A DNA stretch of 64,000 nt from the NCBI RefSeq assembly GCF_000169095.1, contig NZ_AAVU01000017.1, positions 1 to 64,000 of the forward strand, given 5' to 3'. The position numbers were made by a program, and so were the translations under genes. The notes beneath the pieces were generated by a model, which was not told the DNA's origin, did no database searches, and saw only the letters and a program-made list of their open reading frames with translations. The stretch comes from Lyngbya sp. PCC 8106. GTDB taxonomy: Bacteria; Cyanobacteriota; Cyanobacteriia; Cyanobacteriales; Microcoleaceae. Below are positions 34,817 through 43,455 of the stretch, in pieces (position 1 is the stretch's first letter; every line of letters begins with the position of its first letter).

Positions 34817-35032
34817 TTAGTTGATCACAGATAATTCATCCACAACCTGAATTCGTCCTCTCATAACAGCCCGCAGTAAACGATCAACAGATTTTCGCTC
34901 ATCTTCACTGAGGGTATCGTCTAAGATAGCAGCCATTAATCCGTATCGGTCAGCTTGAGTTAAATAATTGTTATTTCCGACAGATGCAACCATGGCGTAA
35001 ACTGCTCCGGGAAGAAGATTAATTAAGGGCAT
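34817..35032 (-). CDS. Small conserved cyanobacterial protein
   Basis: 71 residues beginning MPLINLLPGAVYAMVASVGN and containing LTQADRYGLMAAILDD and a helical Arg-rich tail. It looks like a strongly conserved cyanobacteria-specific family without assigned function. Convergent with the DUF4079-like gene. Confidence 0.75.
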   Translation of the reverse strand: MPLINLLPGAVYAMVASVGNNNYLTQADRYGLMAAILDDTLSEDERKSVDRLLRAVMRGRIQVVDELSVIN

Positions 35033-35462
35033 AGGTCTAAATTGAACTTTTATATTACCCTTAATTATCTCCTATCTTGGTGATTAGATCTGTGACAAAT
35101 TGAATTACGTTTTGTTGACAGCACTAGAAAAACCTAGTGACTTGTTGCTTCATAAACCTGTGATATCTATCACAATAGTAATTATACCACCTTCTCCCGG
35201 TCTAAGCATAAAAACCTTTGCCAGCCTCTTTCCGGTCAGCGAAGACAGAGCGTAATCGCCCTCTAAATCTGAGTTCTGAGATGAAATAGCAACTACAATC
35301 GAAAAAATAAATAGATGAATCTTGCGAAAACCGTACCTGAATAGACGGTACATACGAAAAATGAGAGATTGCGTAAAACGTTTACATTTCGTTACGATAG
35401 ATGCAGAGATAAAATTAAGGAAATAAACCGTTTACACAAGCTGAATTCAAAGGACATATTTA
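35033..35462. other. Intergenic region between divergent genes
   Basis: About 430 bp. Near the right end TTTACA / TACGAT-like boxes and AAAGGA directly before the next ATG point to a promoter and ribosome-binding site for the site-2 protease gene. No other feature was recognised. Confidence 0.35.
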
Positions 35463-36584
35463 ATGAATAACTCTATACGAGTCGGTAACTTATTCGGTAT
35501 TCCGTTCTATGTCAACGCTTCCTGGTTCATCGTACTGGGATTAATGACATTAAGCTACGGAACCAACTTATCATCGGAATTTCCCACCTTGGGCGCCATC
35601 AATTCTACAGTCCTCGGTTTAGTCGCCGCTTTGCTGCTATTTGCATCAGTATTAGCGCACGAACTCGGACATAGTTTTGTCGCCATCAAACAAGGAATCA
35701 ACGTTAAATCAATCACCCTATTTCTGTTTGGGGGACTCGCAAGTTTAGATAAAGAAGCCAAAACCCCCGGTGGTGCCTTTTGGATTGCGATCGCAGGCCC
35801 TGCGGTAAGTATTGCCCTATTTTTACTGTTAACCGGAATTGGAACTAGCATCGCGACAAGCGGGCCATTAGGGGCGATGGTGGGTTTACTCGCCTATATT
35901 AACCTGGCGCTGGCTCTATTTAACCTGATTCCTGGCTTACCTCTCGATGGCGGAAACGTACTCAAAGCCTTCGTTTGGAAAATTACCGGAAATCAGTATA
36001 CTGGAGTAATCTGGGCGAGTCGAGTCGGTCAAGCATTAGGTTGGACTGCGATCGCATTAGGATTTCTACCGACCTTATTATCCGGTCAATTCCCCAACTT
36101 TTGGACAATCTTAATCGGTTGGTTCCTATTACAAAATGCGGGTGTTTTGGCCCAAGATGCTACATTACGCAGCAAACTGTCTGAGTTTACCGCAGAAGAT
36201 GCCCTCACCAACGAGACTCCGATCATTTCTGAGGAATTATCTTTGCGTGAGTTAGCTAATGAATATATCATCGGAAAAGCTCAAGCCAAACGGTTCTTTA
36301 TTGTTAACGAAGAAGGCGAATTGTTGGGTCAATTTGAAGTCGATAGCATGAGAGCAATTCCCACATCTCAGTGGCCGACAACTTCAGTGAAAGAACTGAT
36401 GCAACCCGTTGAACTGTCTAACACGATAGAAGCCGAACGTTCATTACTCGATGTTGTCACCTTATTTGAAAAAGAACAAATTAATGAATTAGCGGTAATG
36501 CGAAATGGAATGTTAGTCGGGTTAATTGAAAAAGCTTCAATTCGCAAAGTGTTACAACGCAGCGCCCAAGCCAAACCCGCATAA
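35463..36584 (+). CDS. Site-2 protease (M50 family) with CBS domains
   Basis: 373 residues. Five to six membrane helices carry the M50 motifs LAHELGHSFVA (zinc ligands and catalytic Glu) and NLIPGLPLDGGNVL (third ligand Asp). The C-terminal ~140 residues form a CBS-domain pair that probably senses adenine nucleotides. Such enzymes cut membrane-bound substrates, often anti-sigma factors or signal remnants, within the bilayer. Substrate unknown. Confidence 0.9.
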   Translation: MNNSIRVGNLFGIPFYVNASWFIVLGLMTLSYGTNLSSEFPTLGAINSTVLGLVAALLLFASVLAHELGHSFVAIKQGINVKSITLFLFGGLASLDKEAKTPGGAFWIAIAGPAVSIALFLLLTGIGTSIATSGPLGAMVGLLAYINLALALFNLIPGLPLDGGNVLKAFVWKITGNQYTGVIWASRVGQALGWTAIALGFLPTLLSGQFPNFWTILIGWFLLQNAGVLAQDATLRSKLSEFTAEDALTNETPIISEELSLRELANEYIIGKAQAKRFFIVNEEGELLGQFEVDSMRAIPTSQWPTTSVKELMQPVELSNTIEAERSLLDVVTLFEKEQINELAVMRNGMLVGLIEKASIRKVLQRSAQAKPA

Positions 36585-36851
36585 TTCGACATCAGTTTAA
36601 CGAAGCAGCCTTTCTTTGAGGAAGCGGGTGAAAGTCCGTAAAGTCTGAGAAAGGTTGATTTTTTATGTCTATGTTGGAGTTGGCGATGATTCAACCAATT
36701 ATGCCCGATGAGAGCGATCACTTCTGCATCACAGGCAACGATCAGATCGTTTTCCGTAAGATACTGGCTAACCCGTTGAATAGATAAATCTGCCCTTACA
36801 AAAATATGAGACAATATAAAACGGTACATCGGAATAGAGAATTGAAAAACT

Positions 36852-37955
36852 GTGAGTTCAACCGTCGTCACGACTGAAAATGCAAAATCAACAGCTAGCC
36901 TAGCCCGTCGTGCTGTTTTCCCCTTCACCGCAATTGTCGGTCAGGAAGAAATGAAACTGGCGTTGCTGCTGAATGTGATTGACCCCAAAATCGGTGGTGT
37001 GATGATCATGGGCGATCGCGGAACGGGCAAATCGACCACTATTCGGGCTTTAGCTGACTTATTACCCGAAATAGAGATCGTTGCAGATGACCCCTTCAAC
37101 AGTCATCCAGATGACCCAGAATTGATGAGTGATGAAGTCCGTCAGCGAGTCTTCGATCAACAATCGGTTCCCGTCGCACGCAAAAAAGTCTCGATGGTTG
37201 ATTTACCATTAGGGGCGACTGAAGATCGTGTCTGTGGCACCATTGACATTGAAAAAGCCCTAGCTGAAGGGGTGAAAGCGTTTGAACCGGGCTTGCTTGC
37301 CAAGGCTAATCGCGGTATCCTCTACGTTGATGAGGTGAACTTGTTAGATGATCACCTTGTTGATGTGTTGCTCGACTCTGCGGCTAGTGGTTGGAATACC
37401 GTTGAACGAGAAGGAATCTCTATCCGTCACCCCGCCCGGTTTGTGTTAGTAGGTTCAGGTAACCCCGAAGAAGGAGAACTACGCCCTCAACTGTTAGACC
37501 GTTTTGGAATGCACGCCGAAATTCGCACTGTTAAAGAACCGAATTTGCGGGTTAAAATTGTTGAACAACGTACTGCTTTTGACGGCGCTCCTAAAGAATT
37601 TCTCGCTCAGTATCTCAGCGATCAAGAAAAACTACAACAGACGATTATTGAGGCTCAACAAAGACTCTCTTCTGTCGAAATTAGCTATGACTTTCGCGTG
37701 AATATTTCTCAAGTTTGTTCAGAACTTGATGTTGATGGTTTGCGAGGTGATATTGTCACCAACCGCGCCGCTAAAGCCTTAACTTCTTTGGAAGGTCGCA
37801 CAGAGGTAACAGTCGAAGATATTGGTCGGGTGATTACCCTTTGCTTGCGTCATCGTCTGCGGAAAGATCCGTTAGAATCAATTGATTCAGGATACAAAGT
37901 GCAGAAAGTTTTCCGTCAAGTCTTTGGTTTACCCGAACCCGAGGACGGCAATTAA
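36852..37955 (+). CDS. chlI: Magnesium chelatase ATPase subunit ChlI
   Basis: 367 residues of AAA+ fold: Walker A GDRGTGKSTT, the ChlI insert with KKVSMVDLPLGATEDRVCG, Walker B GILYVDEVNLL, and the sensor region VGSGNPEEGELRPQLLDRFG. With ChlD and ChlH it inserts Mg2+ into protoporphyrin IX, the first step committed to chlorophyll. The start is GTG at 36852. Confidence 0.97.
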   Translation: MSSTVVTTENAKSTASLARRAVFPFTAIVGQEEMKLALLLNVIDPKIGGVMIMGDRGTGKSTTIRALADLLPEIEIVADDPFNSHPDDPELMSDEVRQRVFDQQSVPVARKKVSMVDLPLGATEDRVCGTIDIEKALAEGVKAFEPGLLAKANRGILYVDEVNLLDDHLVDVLLDSAASGWNTVEREGISIRHPARFVLVGSGNPEEGELRPQLLDRFGMHAEIRTVKEPNLRVKIVEQRTAFDGAPKEFLAQYLSDQEKLQQTIIEAQQRLSSVEISYDFRVNISQVCSELDVDGLRGDIVTNRAAKALTSLEGRTEVTVEDIGRVITLCLRHRLRKDPLESIDSGYKVQKVFRQVFGLPEPEDGN

Positions 37956-37960
37956 TTGAA

Positions 37961-37996
37961 AAGGTTTAAGGGTTAGAAATTGGAACTTTAAACCTT
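37961..37996. repeat. Inverted repeat between chlI and ruvC
   Basis: AAGGTTTAA (37961-37969) pairs with TTAAACCTT (37988-37996), loop 18 nt, followed on the plus strand by an A-run. A T-tract exists only on the minus strand, so it is not a standard terminator for chlI; it could stabilise an RNA end. Confidence 0.45.
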
Positions 37997-38012
37997 GAAA
38001 AAATCCTAACCC

Positions 38013-38519
38013 ATGCAAAGACGTATTATTGGATTTGATCCTGGACTCGCAACTTTGGGCTTTGGTGTGATTCATTGTCAAAATAAAAGGGAACGGGGTG
38101 GCTATCCCGTTTCTTTAATTGATTTTGGAGTGATTAAAACACCTGCCCATCAAGAAATGGGAAAGCGTCTTTGTACAATTTATGAGGATTTACACACCTT
38201 AATTGAACAGTTTAAGCCCGATTTAGCGGTTGCTGAAAAACTGTTTTTTTATCGGATGGGAAATACTATTTCCCTCGCTCAAGCCCGAGGAATTTTAATG
38301 TTAGTTTTAGCCCAGGAAAAAATTCCTCTAGTTGAGTTTTCCCCGCCTCAAGTTAAACAAGCGTTAACCGGATATGGTAACGCCAATAAAGTTGAGGTAC
38401 AAAATGCAGTCGCCCGGGAATTGGACTTAGATAAAATTCCCAAACCTGATGATGCAGCCGATGCTTTAGCAGTTGCTTTAACGGCTTGGTTTGATGATGA
38501 AATCGTTCCCAAGCAATAA
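38013..38519 (+). CDS. ruvC: Crossover junction endodeoxyribonuclease RuvC
   Basis: 168 residues with the four acidic catalytic positions in their usual settings: GFDPGLATLGFG, AVAEKLFF and KPDDAADALAVAL. It resolves Holliday junctions with RuvAB. 57 bp after chlI. Confidence 0.95.
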   Translation: MQRRIIGFDPGLATLGFGVIHCQNKRERGGYPVSLIDFGVIKTPAHQEMGKRLCTIYEDLHTLIEQFKPDLAVAEKLFFYRMGNTISLAQARGILMLVLAQEKIPLVEFSPPQVKQALTGYGNANKVEVQNAVARELDLDKIPKPDDAADALAVALTAWFDDEIVPKQ

Positions 38520-38547
38520 AGTAGAAAAAAATATCAATTTAGGATAG

Positions 38548-38928
38548 ATGGTTATTTTAACGTCTCAAGAAATTGCTCAATTTCGTTCGCAACTTTCTGA
38601 ATATCCCCAAGCATTAGAAGCGTTGGATACCATAGAAGACTGTGAAGGAGATATCGAAGATGCGGCTATTTCCATTGCAATTCAAGTTGGACAAATGCCC
38701 ACAACTTCCGATAATTGGCTGGCGGGTGTGGCGAAACGGTATCGGGTAACAATTTGTGATCAAGAATATCGTGACGAACTGTTGCAAGGTAATATTAGTA
38801 AAATGGTCGGACATTTAATCGAACAAAATACTTGTCCACAACTGTTAATCACTCCTGTGGTCATTTATGCTATCAAAACAGGGATTAATCAATTCTGTGA
38901 ACCCTTAGAATACAAGCTGTCCTCTTAA
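38548..38928 (+). CDS. Conserved cyanobacterial protein of unknown function
   Basis: 126 residues, acidic and mostly helical, without membrane segment. It contains EDAAISIAIQVGQMP and ends in EPLEYKLSS. It sits 28 bp after ruvC on the same strand, so co-transcription is likely. I recognise no domain. Confidence 0.65.
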   Translation: MVILTSQEIAQFRSQLSEYPQALEALDTIEDCEGDIEDAAISIAIQVGQMPTTSDNWLAGVAKRYRVTICDQEYRDELLQGNISKMVGHLIEQNTCPQLLITPVVIYAIKTGINQFCEPLEYKLSS

Positions 38929-38973
38929 ATGATGAACCGATCACAAAATTAACCCAAAATTAACCTCAACCTC

Positions 38974-39003
38974 TTGACATAAACTCAGTTAATCACCTAA
39001 AAT
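38974..39003 (+). promoter_or_regulatory. Sigma70-type promoter for the deacetylase gene
   Basis: TTGACA (38974-38979) and TAAAAT (38998-39003) are separated by 18 bp, about 110 bp before the next gene. This is one of the clearest -35/-10 pairs in the window. Confidence 0.5.
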
Positions 39004-39114
39004 ACCCATCAAAGTTAATGCTGAAATACAAAGCGTTAACCCTTTTTTAATGTCAAAATTAAGAGACTTTTGAAATAGAATGGGTGTTCAAAGTATTTTT
39101 TTAAGGGGTGTAAT

Positions 39115-40725
39115 GTGCTAATTCGATTAAAGTTCAACTTCAAATTATGGCATCAGGGCTTAATTTACTGCGGTTTATTACTTTCACTTTCCGCCTGCAC
39201 AACCCCATCAACGGTTTCTCCTCAACAAACAGAAACCCTAACAAAAACTCCTAATAAAATTGTTGAAGTTCCCCCAACTTTTGAAGCTAAACTTGTTAAC
39301 GACAAAGGTAAATATTATTGTTCAGATGGTCAAACTGCCTTCGGGCCAGTCACCCAAAAAATGATCGAAAAATGTCTAGACTGGGGAGGCGGAAGCGCTT
39401 GTAATCAGACTCACTGGTCGGAAACACTCTTTCTCAAAGCCTACGGAAATGGACGATGCCCAGATGGTTCTCGTCTCAACTCCATTACAAATTACTGTGT
39501 AGAAGGTCAAAATGCAATCGGCCCTTTTCCTCAACAATTAGTAACAGCTTGTAGCAACGCAGACGGCGGAAACTCTTGTAAATCTCAGCGTTGGAATACT
39601 CGTTTATTATATAATCTTTTACGAAACGAAGAATTAATTAAAGCACCGGAAACGCCACCCCAATTTGTTTTGTTAGCCTTTGATGGTTCGAGTTCTTTAG
39701 AGGCTTGGAACAAGTCGCGAAACTTTGCCAAAACCTTAGAACAAAAAGGCATCAATTTACGTTTTACTTATTTTATTAGCGCGGTTTATTTTGTCAGCAA
39801 TGAGAACCGTAAACTCTACAATGCCCCTGCTGGAAAAGGTCTAGGACGTTCAGCCATTGGTTGGGGCGGTTCACCAGATGACATTCAAAAACGACTCGAA
39901 CAGGTAAATTTAGCCTATCAAGAAGGACATGAAATTGCTTCTCATGCAGTCGGTCATTTTAACGGTAATAACTGGAGTGAAGCCGACTGGAAAAAAGAGT
40001 TTGAATACTTTGATAAATTCATTTTTGACGCTTATAAAATCAACGGTTTAACAGGTCGTCTCGCCTTTGACCGCAATGCAATTGAAGGGTTTCGCGCCCC
40101 CGAACTCGGAACCAGTCCTGGTTTATTTCGTACCTTAGAAAAGCAAGGATTTCGGTATGATACAAGTCGCAGCAATCAACCCAATTATTGGCCACAAAAA
40201 CAAAATGGGGTTTGGAATTTTCCGTTAGCCAGTATCACGACAGCTTTAACAAAAAAGAGTGTATTGTCAATGGACTACAACTTTTATTATCTTCACTCCA
40301 AAGCCAAATCTAACTCAAGCCAAGCCAAACGTTATGAGGAGGATACCTTCAAAACCTATATGAACTATTTTGAGAATAACTATAAAGGAAATCGCGCCCC
40401 TTTACACATCGGACATCACTTTTCAGCTTGGAATAATGGTGCCTATTGGAATGCTTTATTTAGGTTTGCAGAAGCCGTTTGTGGTCAACCGGATGTGCAA
40501 TGTGTGACTTATCGCGAACTGGCTGACTTTATGGATATGTTAACACCGACTCAAATTGCAGCTTATCAGAAAGGCAGTTTTCCGAAAGTTATCGCGGATA
40601 AAAATTCTCAAACAAACTCCGTAGAAGTAGAAGAAATCAAACCCGAACTCTGTCAAGTTTCAGAGCAAATCGGAACACAGAAATTAACTCCAATATCAAG
40701 CCTTAATAATGGGTTTTTAGATTAA
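39115..40725 (+). CDS. Polysaccharide deacetylase-family lipoprotein
   Basis: 536 residues with GTG start. The N-terminus has a signal and lipobox LSAC (Cys about 28). Two Cys-rich copies of a short motif follow (CSDGQTAFGP and CVEGQNAIGP, about 60-155), then a NodB-like barrel: LLAFDG with catalytic Asp, IASHAVGHF with metal-binding His residues, and FRAPELG. It may deacetylate a cell-wall or extracellular glycan. The duplicated Cys-motif domain is a less usual addition. A clear promoter lies upstream. Confidence 0.82.
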   Translation: MLIRLKFNFKLWHQGLIYCGLLLSLSACTTPSTVSPQQTETLTKTPNKIVEVPPTFEAKLVNDKGKYYCSDGQTAFGPVTQKMIEKCLDWGGGSACNQTHWSETLFLKAYGNGRCPDGSRLNSITNYCVEGQNAIGPFPQQLVTACSNADGGNSCKSQRWNTRLLYNLLRNEELIKAPETPPQFVLLAFDGSSSLEAWNKSRNFAKTLEQKGINLRFTYFISAVYFVSNENRKLYNAPAGKGLGRSAIGWGGSPDDIQKRLEQVNLAYQEGHEIASHAVGHFNGNNWSEADWKKEFEYFDKFIFDAYKINGLTGRLAFDRNAIEGFRAPELGTSPGLFRTLEKQGFRYDTSRSNQPNYWPQKQNGVWNFPLASITTALTKKSVLSMDYNFYYLHSKAKSNSSQAKRYEEDTFKTYMNYFENNYKGNRAPLHIGHHFSAWNNGAYWNALFRFAEAVCGQPDVQCVTYRELADFMDMLTPTQIAAYQKGSFPKVIADKNSQTNSVEVEEIKPELCQVSEQIGTQKLTPISSLNNGFLD

Positions 40726-42247
40726 GCTGTTGGCGAAAATCCTCACTATATTCAGCCTCCCAGTAATTTTGAGCAGCTTGTATTTGCCGGGGGTTGATAA
40801 TTTCTATATCGCTGAGATTGGCGTGTTTGAGGTTGGCGTTTTGAAAGTTGGCGTTTTTGAGATTAACCCCTCGTAAATTTGCCCCTTTTAGGTCAGCATC
40901 TTGAAAATTTGCATCTTGAAAATCCGTGTTAAATAGGTTATCAAGGCTATAAAAATCTACTCTAATTAAAACAGCTTGATAAAATTGAGTCTGATTTAAA
41001 CAAGTGTCACACAAACTAGCATCAGTTAAATTAGCATTGCTTAAGTTAGCATCGGTTAAATTCGCCGCTTGTAAATTCGCACGTTCTAAGTTAACCCTTT
41101 GAAGTTTAGCGTCTTGAAGTTTTGCTTCTCGTAGGTTCGCTCTGATTAAATTAGCGTCTTTTAAATTCGCACCTTGTAGGATAGCTTGTTGTAAATTCGC
41201 TTGTTGTAAATTCGCACCCTGTAAGTTAACTTCTCGTAAATTTGCCCGAGTTAAATTCGCCCCTTTTAAGTTCGCTTCTCGCAGATTTTTAACCTCTCGT
41301 AAATGGTTTGTTCTGACTAAATAAGCTTGACTTAAATTTGTTCCTTTTAACGTCGCCCCTCGTAATTCTGCGCCCATCAAATCCGCTTGTTCTAAGTTTG
41401 CATCCGCGAGATTAGATTCGCTGAGATTAACCTCAGATAAAATCGCCTGTTTGAGATTAGCCCCCCGTAAATTAACGCCTTGAAAATCCACACCAGAAAG
41501 GTTAGCTTGTGCAAATTTCGCTTTTCGCACAGAATAGGCTTGTTTGAGATGGCTTTCTTGTAAGTTAGTCCCTTGAAAGTCTGTACATTTGAGGTTTGCA
41601 CCGCCTAAGTTAGCACCCGCGAGGTTCGCCCCCTGAAAGTTAGTTTCGTGGAGATTTGCGCCTTGGAGGTCAGCGCCTTGCAAATTGGCTCCACTCAGGT
41701 TAGCATGACTAAGACTAGCGCCTTGTAAGTTCGCACCTTCTAAGTTGGCTTCAACTAAATTGGCGCCAGATAGATTAATTTCTTTGAGGTAAGCTTGAGA
41801 AATATCGAGTCCATCGAGAGAAACACCTTCATTATTGAGGTCTTGCAGAGCTTTCAGTCGCGCTCGACTAGCGAAAACTCCCGAAGTGGCGGTACTGTCA
41901 ACAACCTGCCATGCTTCATAAATAGCCCGTTTTCGGCGTTTACGACTTTCGAGTAAATATAAAGCCGCAACAGTGGAAATACTGAAGCTTTCTACATGGT
42001 CAACAGTAATCAGAGAAAGAACTTCCTGAGTAATACAGTGTAAAGCCGTGTCTTGTACCTGACAAATCGTTTCACCTGCAACCCAGTTTTCAACCCGGTT
42101 CACAAACAGCAGACCAATATAAGCAATCACCAACGCCAGGTAAATCCGAAACCACAGACATTTATCAAAAGAGCGAAATAACGGTGATCGGGCTTGAATA
42201 TTTTTCCACTGATACCACTTTACACGTTTGGGTCGCTTCAAAGTCAT
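40703..42247 (-). CDS. Membrane protein with long pentapeptide-repeat domain
   Basis: 514 residues. Two membrane helices near the N-terminus (about 35-55 and 75-105) are followed by ~350 residues of A(N/D)LxX pentapeptides, for example GANLQGADLQGANLHETN, forming a right-handed quadrilateral helix. Function unknown; the fold can mimic DNA or mediate binding. The ATG at 42247 (MTLKRPK) is preferred to an upstream start at 42268. Its 3' end overlaps the convergent deacetylase gene by 23 bp. Confidence 0.85.
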   Translation of the reverse strand: MTLKRPKRVKWYQWKNIQARSPLFRSFDKCLWFRIYLALVIAYIGLLFVNRVENWVAGETICQVQDTALHCITQEVLSLITVDHVESFSISTVAALYLLESRKRRKRAIYEAWQVVDSTATSGVFASRARLKALQDLNNEGVSLDGLDISQAYLKEINLSGANLVEANLEGANLQGASLSHANLSGANLQGADLQGANLHETNFQGANLAGANLGGANLKCTDFQGTNLQESHLKQAYSVRKAKFAQANLSGVDFQGVNLRGANLKQAILSEVNLSESNLADANLEQADLMGAELRGATLKGTNLSQAYLVRTNHLREVKNLREANLKGANLTRANLREVNLQGANLQQANLQQAILQGANLKDANLIRANLREAKLQDAKLQRVNLERANLQAANLTDANLSNANLTDASLCDTCLNQTQFYQAVLIRVDFYSLDNLFNTDFQDANFQDADLKGANLRGVNLKNANFQNANLKHANLSDIEIINPRQIQAAQNYWEAEYSEDFRQQLNLKTHY

Positions 42248-42320
42248 AACTTGATTTTCCCGCCTCAAAAGAAGTCACGAGTTGACGACAACCCGTGCTT
42301 CATCAAATCTTAATGTATTC

Positions 42321-43097
42321 TTACCATAAACCGCGAACAGGTGTACCATTAGGCGGTTCAGAAGGTTGAGGCGGTTGAGGTTTGGGCGGTTGAGGTTGAG
42401 GCGGTTGAGGAGGTTCACTTCCTACAGCAACACAATTTTGATACAGCCGTTTACAAATTTCATCTATTTTATCCTGATCGGGTAACGGATTTTGATACCC
42501 TCGAAATAACGGCCCGGTGATAATGGCTTCGTATTCTTCTTTGGTGAGTTGTTCAATCGTAATATCAGCGAGCGCTAAACCTTGGGTTAACCTTGCAACT
42601 CTCTGTCCGGCTGAAATCACTAAGGCGTTGGGGTCGTCGGGGTTGTCTTGGAGAGCGAGTTGAATTTGTCCTTCTAAAACATTTATTGTACCAATTCCGT
42701 CTTCATCGGCGCTCATCAAATAAATCGTTCCTTGGACACCGACAGCAAACCCCGACAGACAACCATTAGCCGGGCCAGAAGCCACTAAAGCCCCTTGCTG
42801 GACTTCAATACACTGACCCACAACAATCGAAGAATTTTCGGTCATTCGTCCCGACGCGCCTGTATTAAAGTCAAGTTGCGCCCGGGCTTGTTCCGTGCGG
42901 ACTTCTTCACCTAAAGCCGCATCATCACTTTCTTGGGCGACTTGGTTCTCGATAAAAACTTCGTTGTTATCTCCGAGAATTTCTGTTACAATTGCTAAAT
43001 CAATTTGTGCGATCGCTGGAATAGCCGTAAGCGCAATTGTAAATGCGACTCCTAAACTACTAAAACCAGATTTTATTTGTTTGAGTGAACTTCTCAT
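42321..43097 (-). CDS. Exported FecR-domain protein with proline-rich tail
   Basis: 258 residues: signal peptide (AIPAIAQ at its end), a FecR-like domain (EVRTEQARAQLDF, then VGVQGTIYLMSADEDG and INVLEGQIQL), and a C-terminal Pro/Gln-rich tail with repeated PPQP. FecR domains in cyanobacteria are often surface or periplasmic regulators or adhesion parts, not iron regulators. The ATG at 43097 has a strong AAAGGAG; the upstream frame to 43202 is less likely. It lies 358 bp downstream of the giant gene on the same strand. Confidence 0.82.
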   Translation of the reverse strand: MRSSLKQIKSGFSSLGVAFTIALTAIPAIAQIDLAIVTEILGDNNEVFIENQVAQESDDAALGEEVRTEQARAQLDFNTGASGRMTENSSIVVGQCIEVQQGALVASGPANGCLSGFAVGVQGTIYLMSADEDGIGTINVLEGQIQLALQDNPDDPNALVISAGQRVARLTQGLALADITIEQLTKEEYEAIITGPLFRGYQNPLPDQDKIDEICKRLYQNCVAVGSEPPQPPQPQPPKPQPPQPSEPPNGTPVRGLW

Positions 43098-43455
43098 CTT
43101 CTCTCTCCTTTCTTTATAAATGGTTAACTCATCGGTCGATGAACTTTTCAACGGAAAGGTTAGTATTTCGGGATAGTTTATCTCCTTAAGTGATAAATTC
43201 AAACATTCTCGGACAATAGAAATTTTATTCTATAGTTTAGGACTTCAGACAGAATTGTCATTAGTGAGTTTAGCACGCGAATTTTTAAGACGCGCAGGTT
43301 TGACTTAGAGTGAGAGGATAACGGATAACAGATAACTGTAAAATGAGGTGTCAAGTCAGAAGACCGAACACCTCATTGATTTTAAACGAGTTGTGACGAG
43401 AGGGGTTTTCTCACCTCCCCAGTAGAACTAGGAAGGTCGAGAAAGGGGTTAGCCG

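Noticed and set aside
36368..36584. C-terminal part of the antisense ORF over the site-2 protease gene
   Set aside because: It is the exact antisense of a well-supported M50/CBS coding region.
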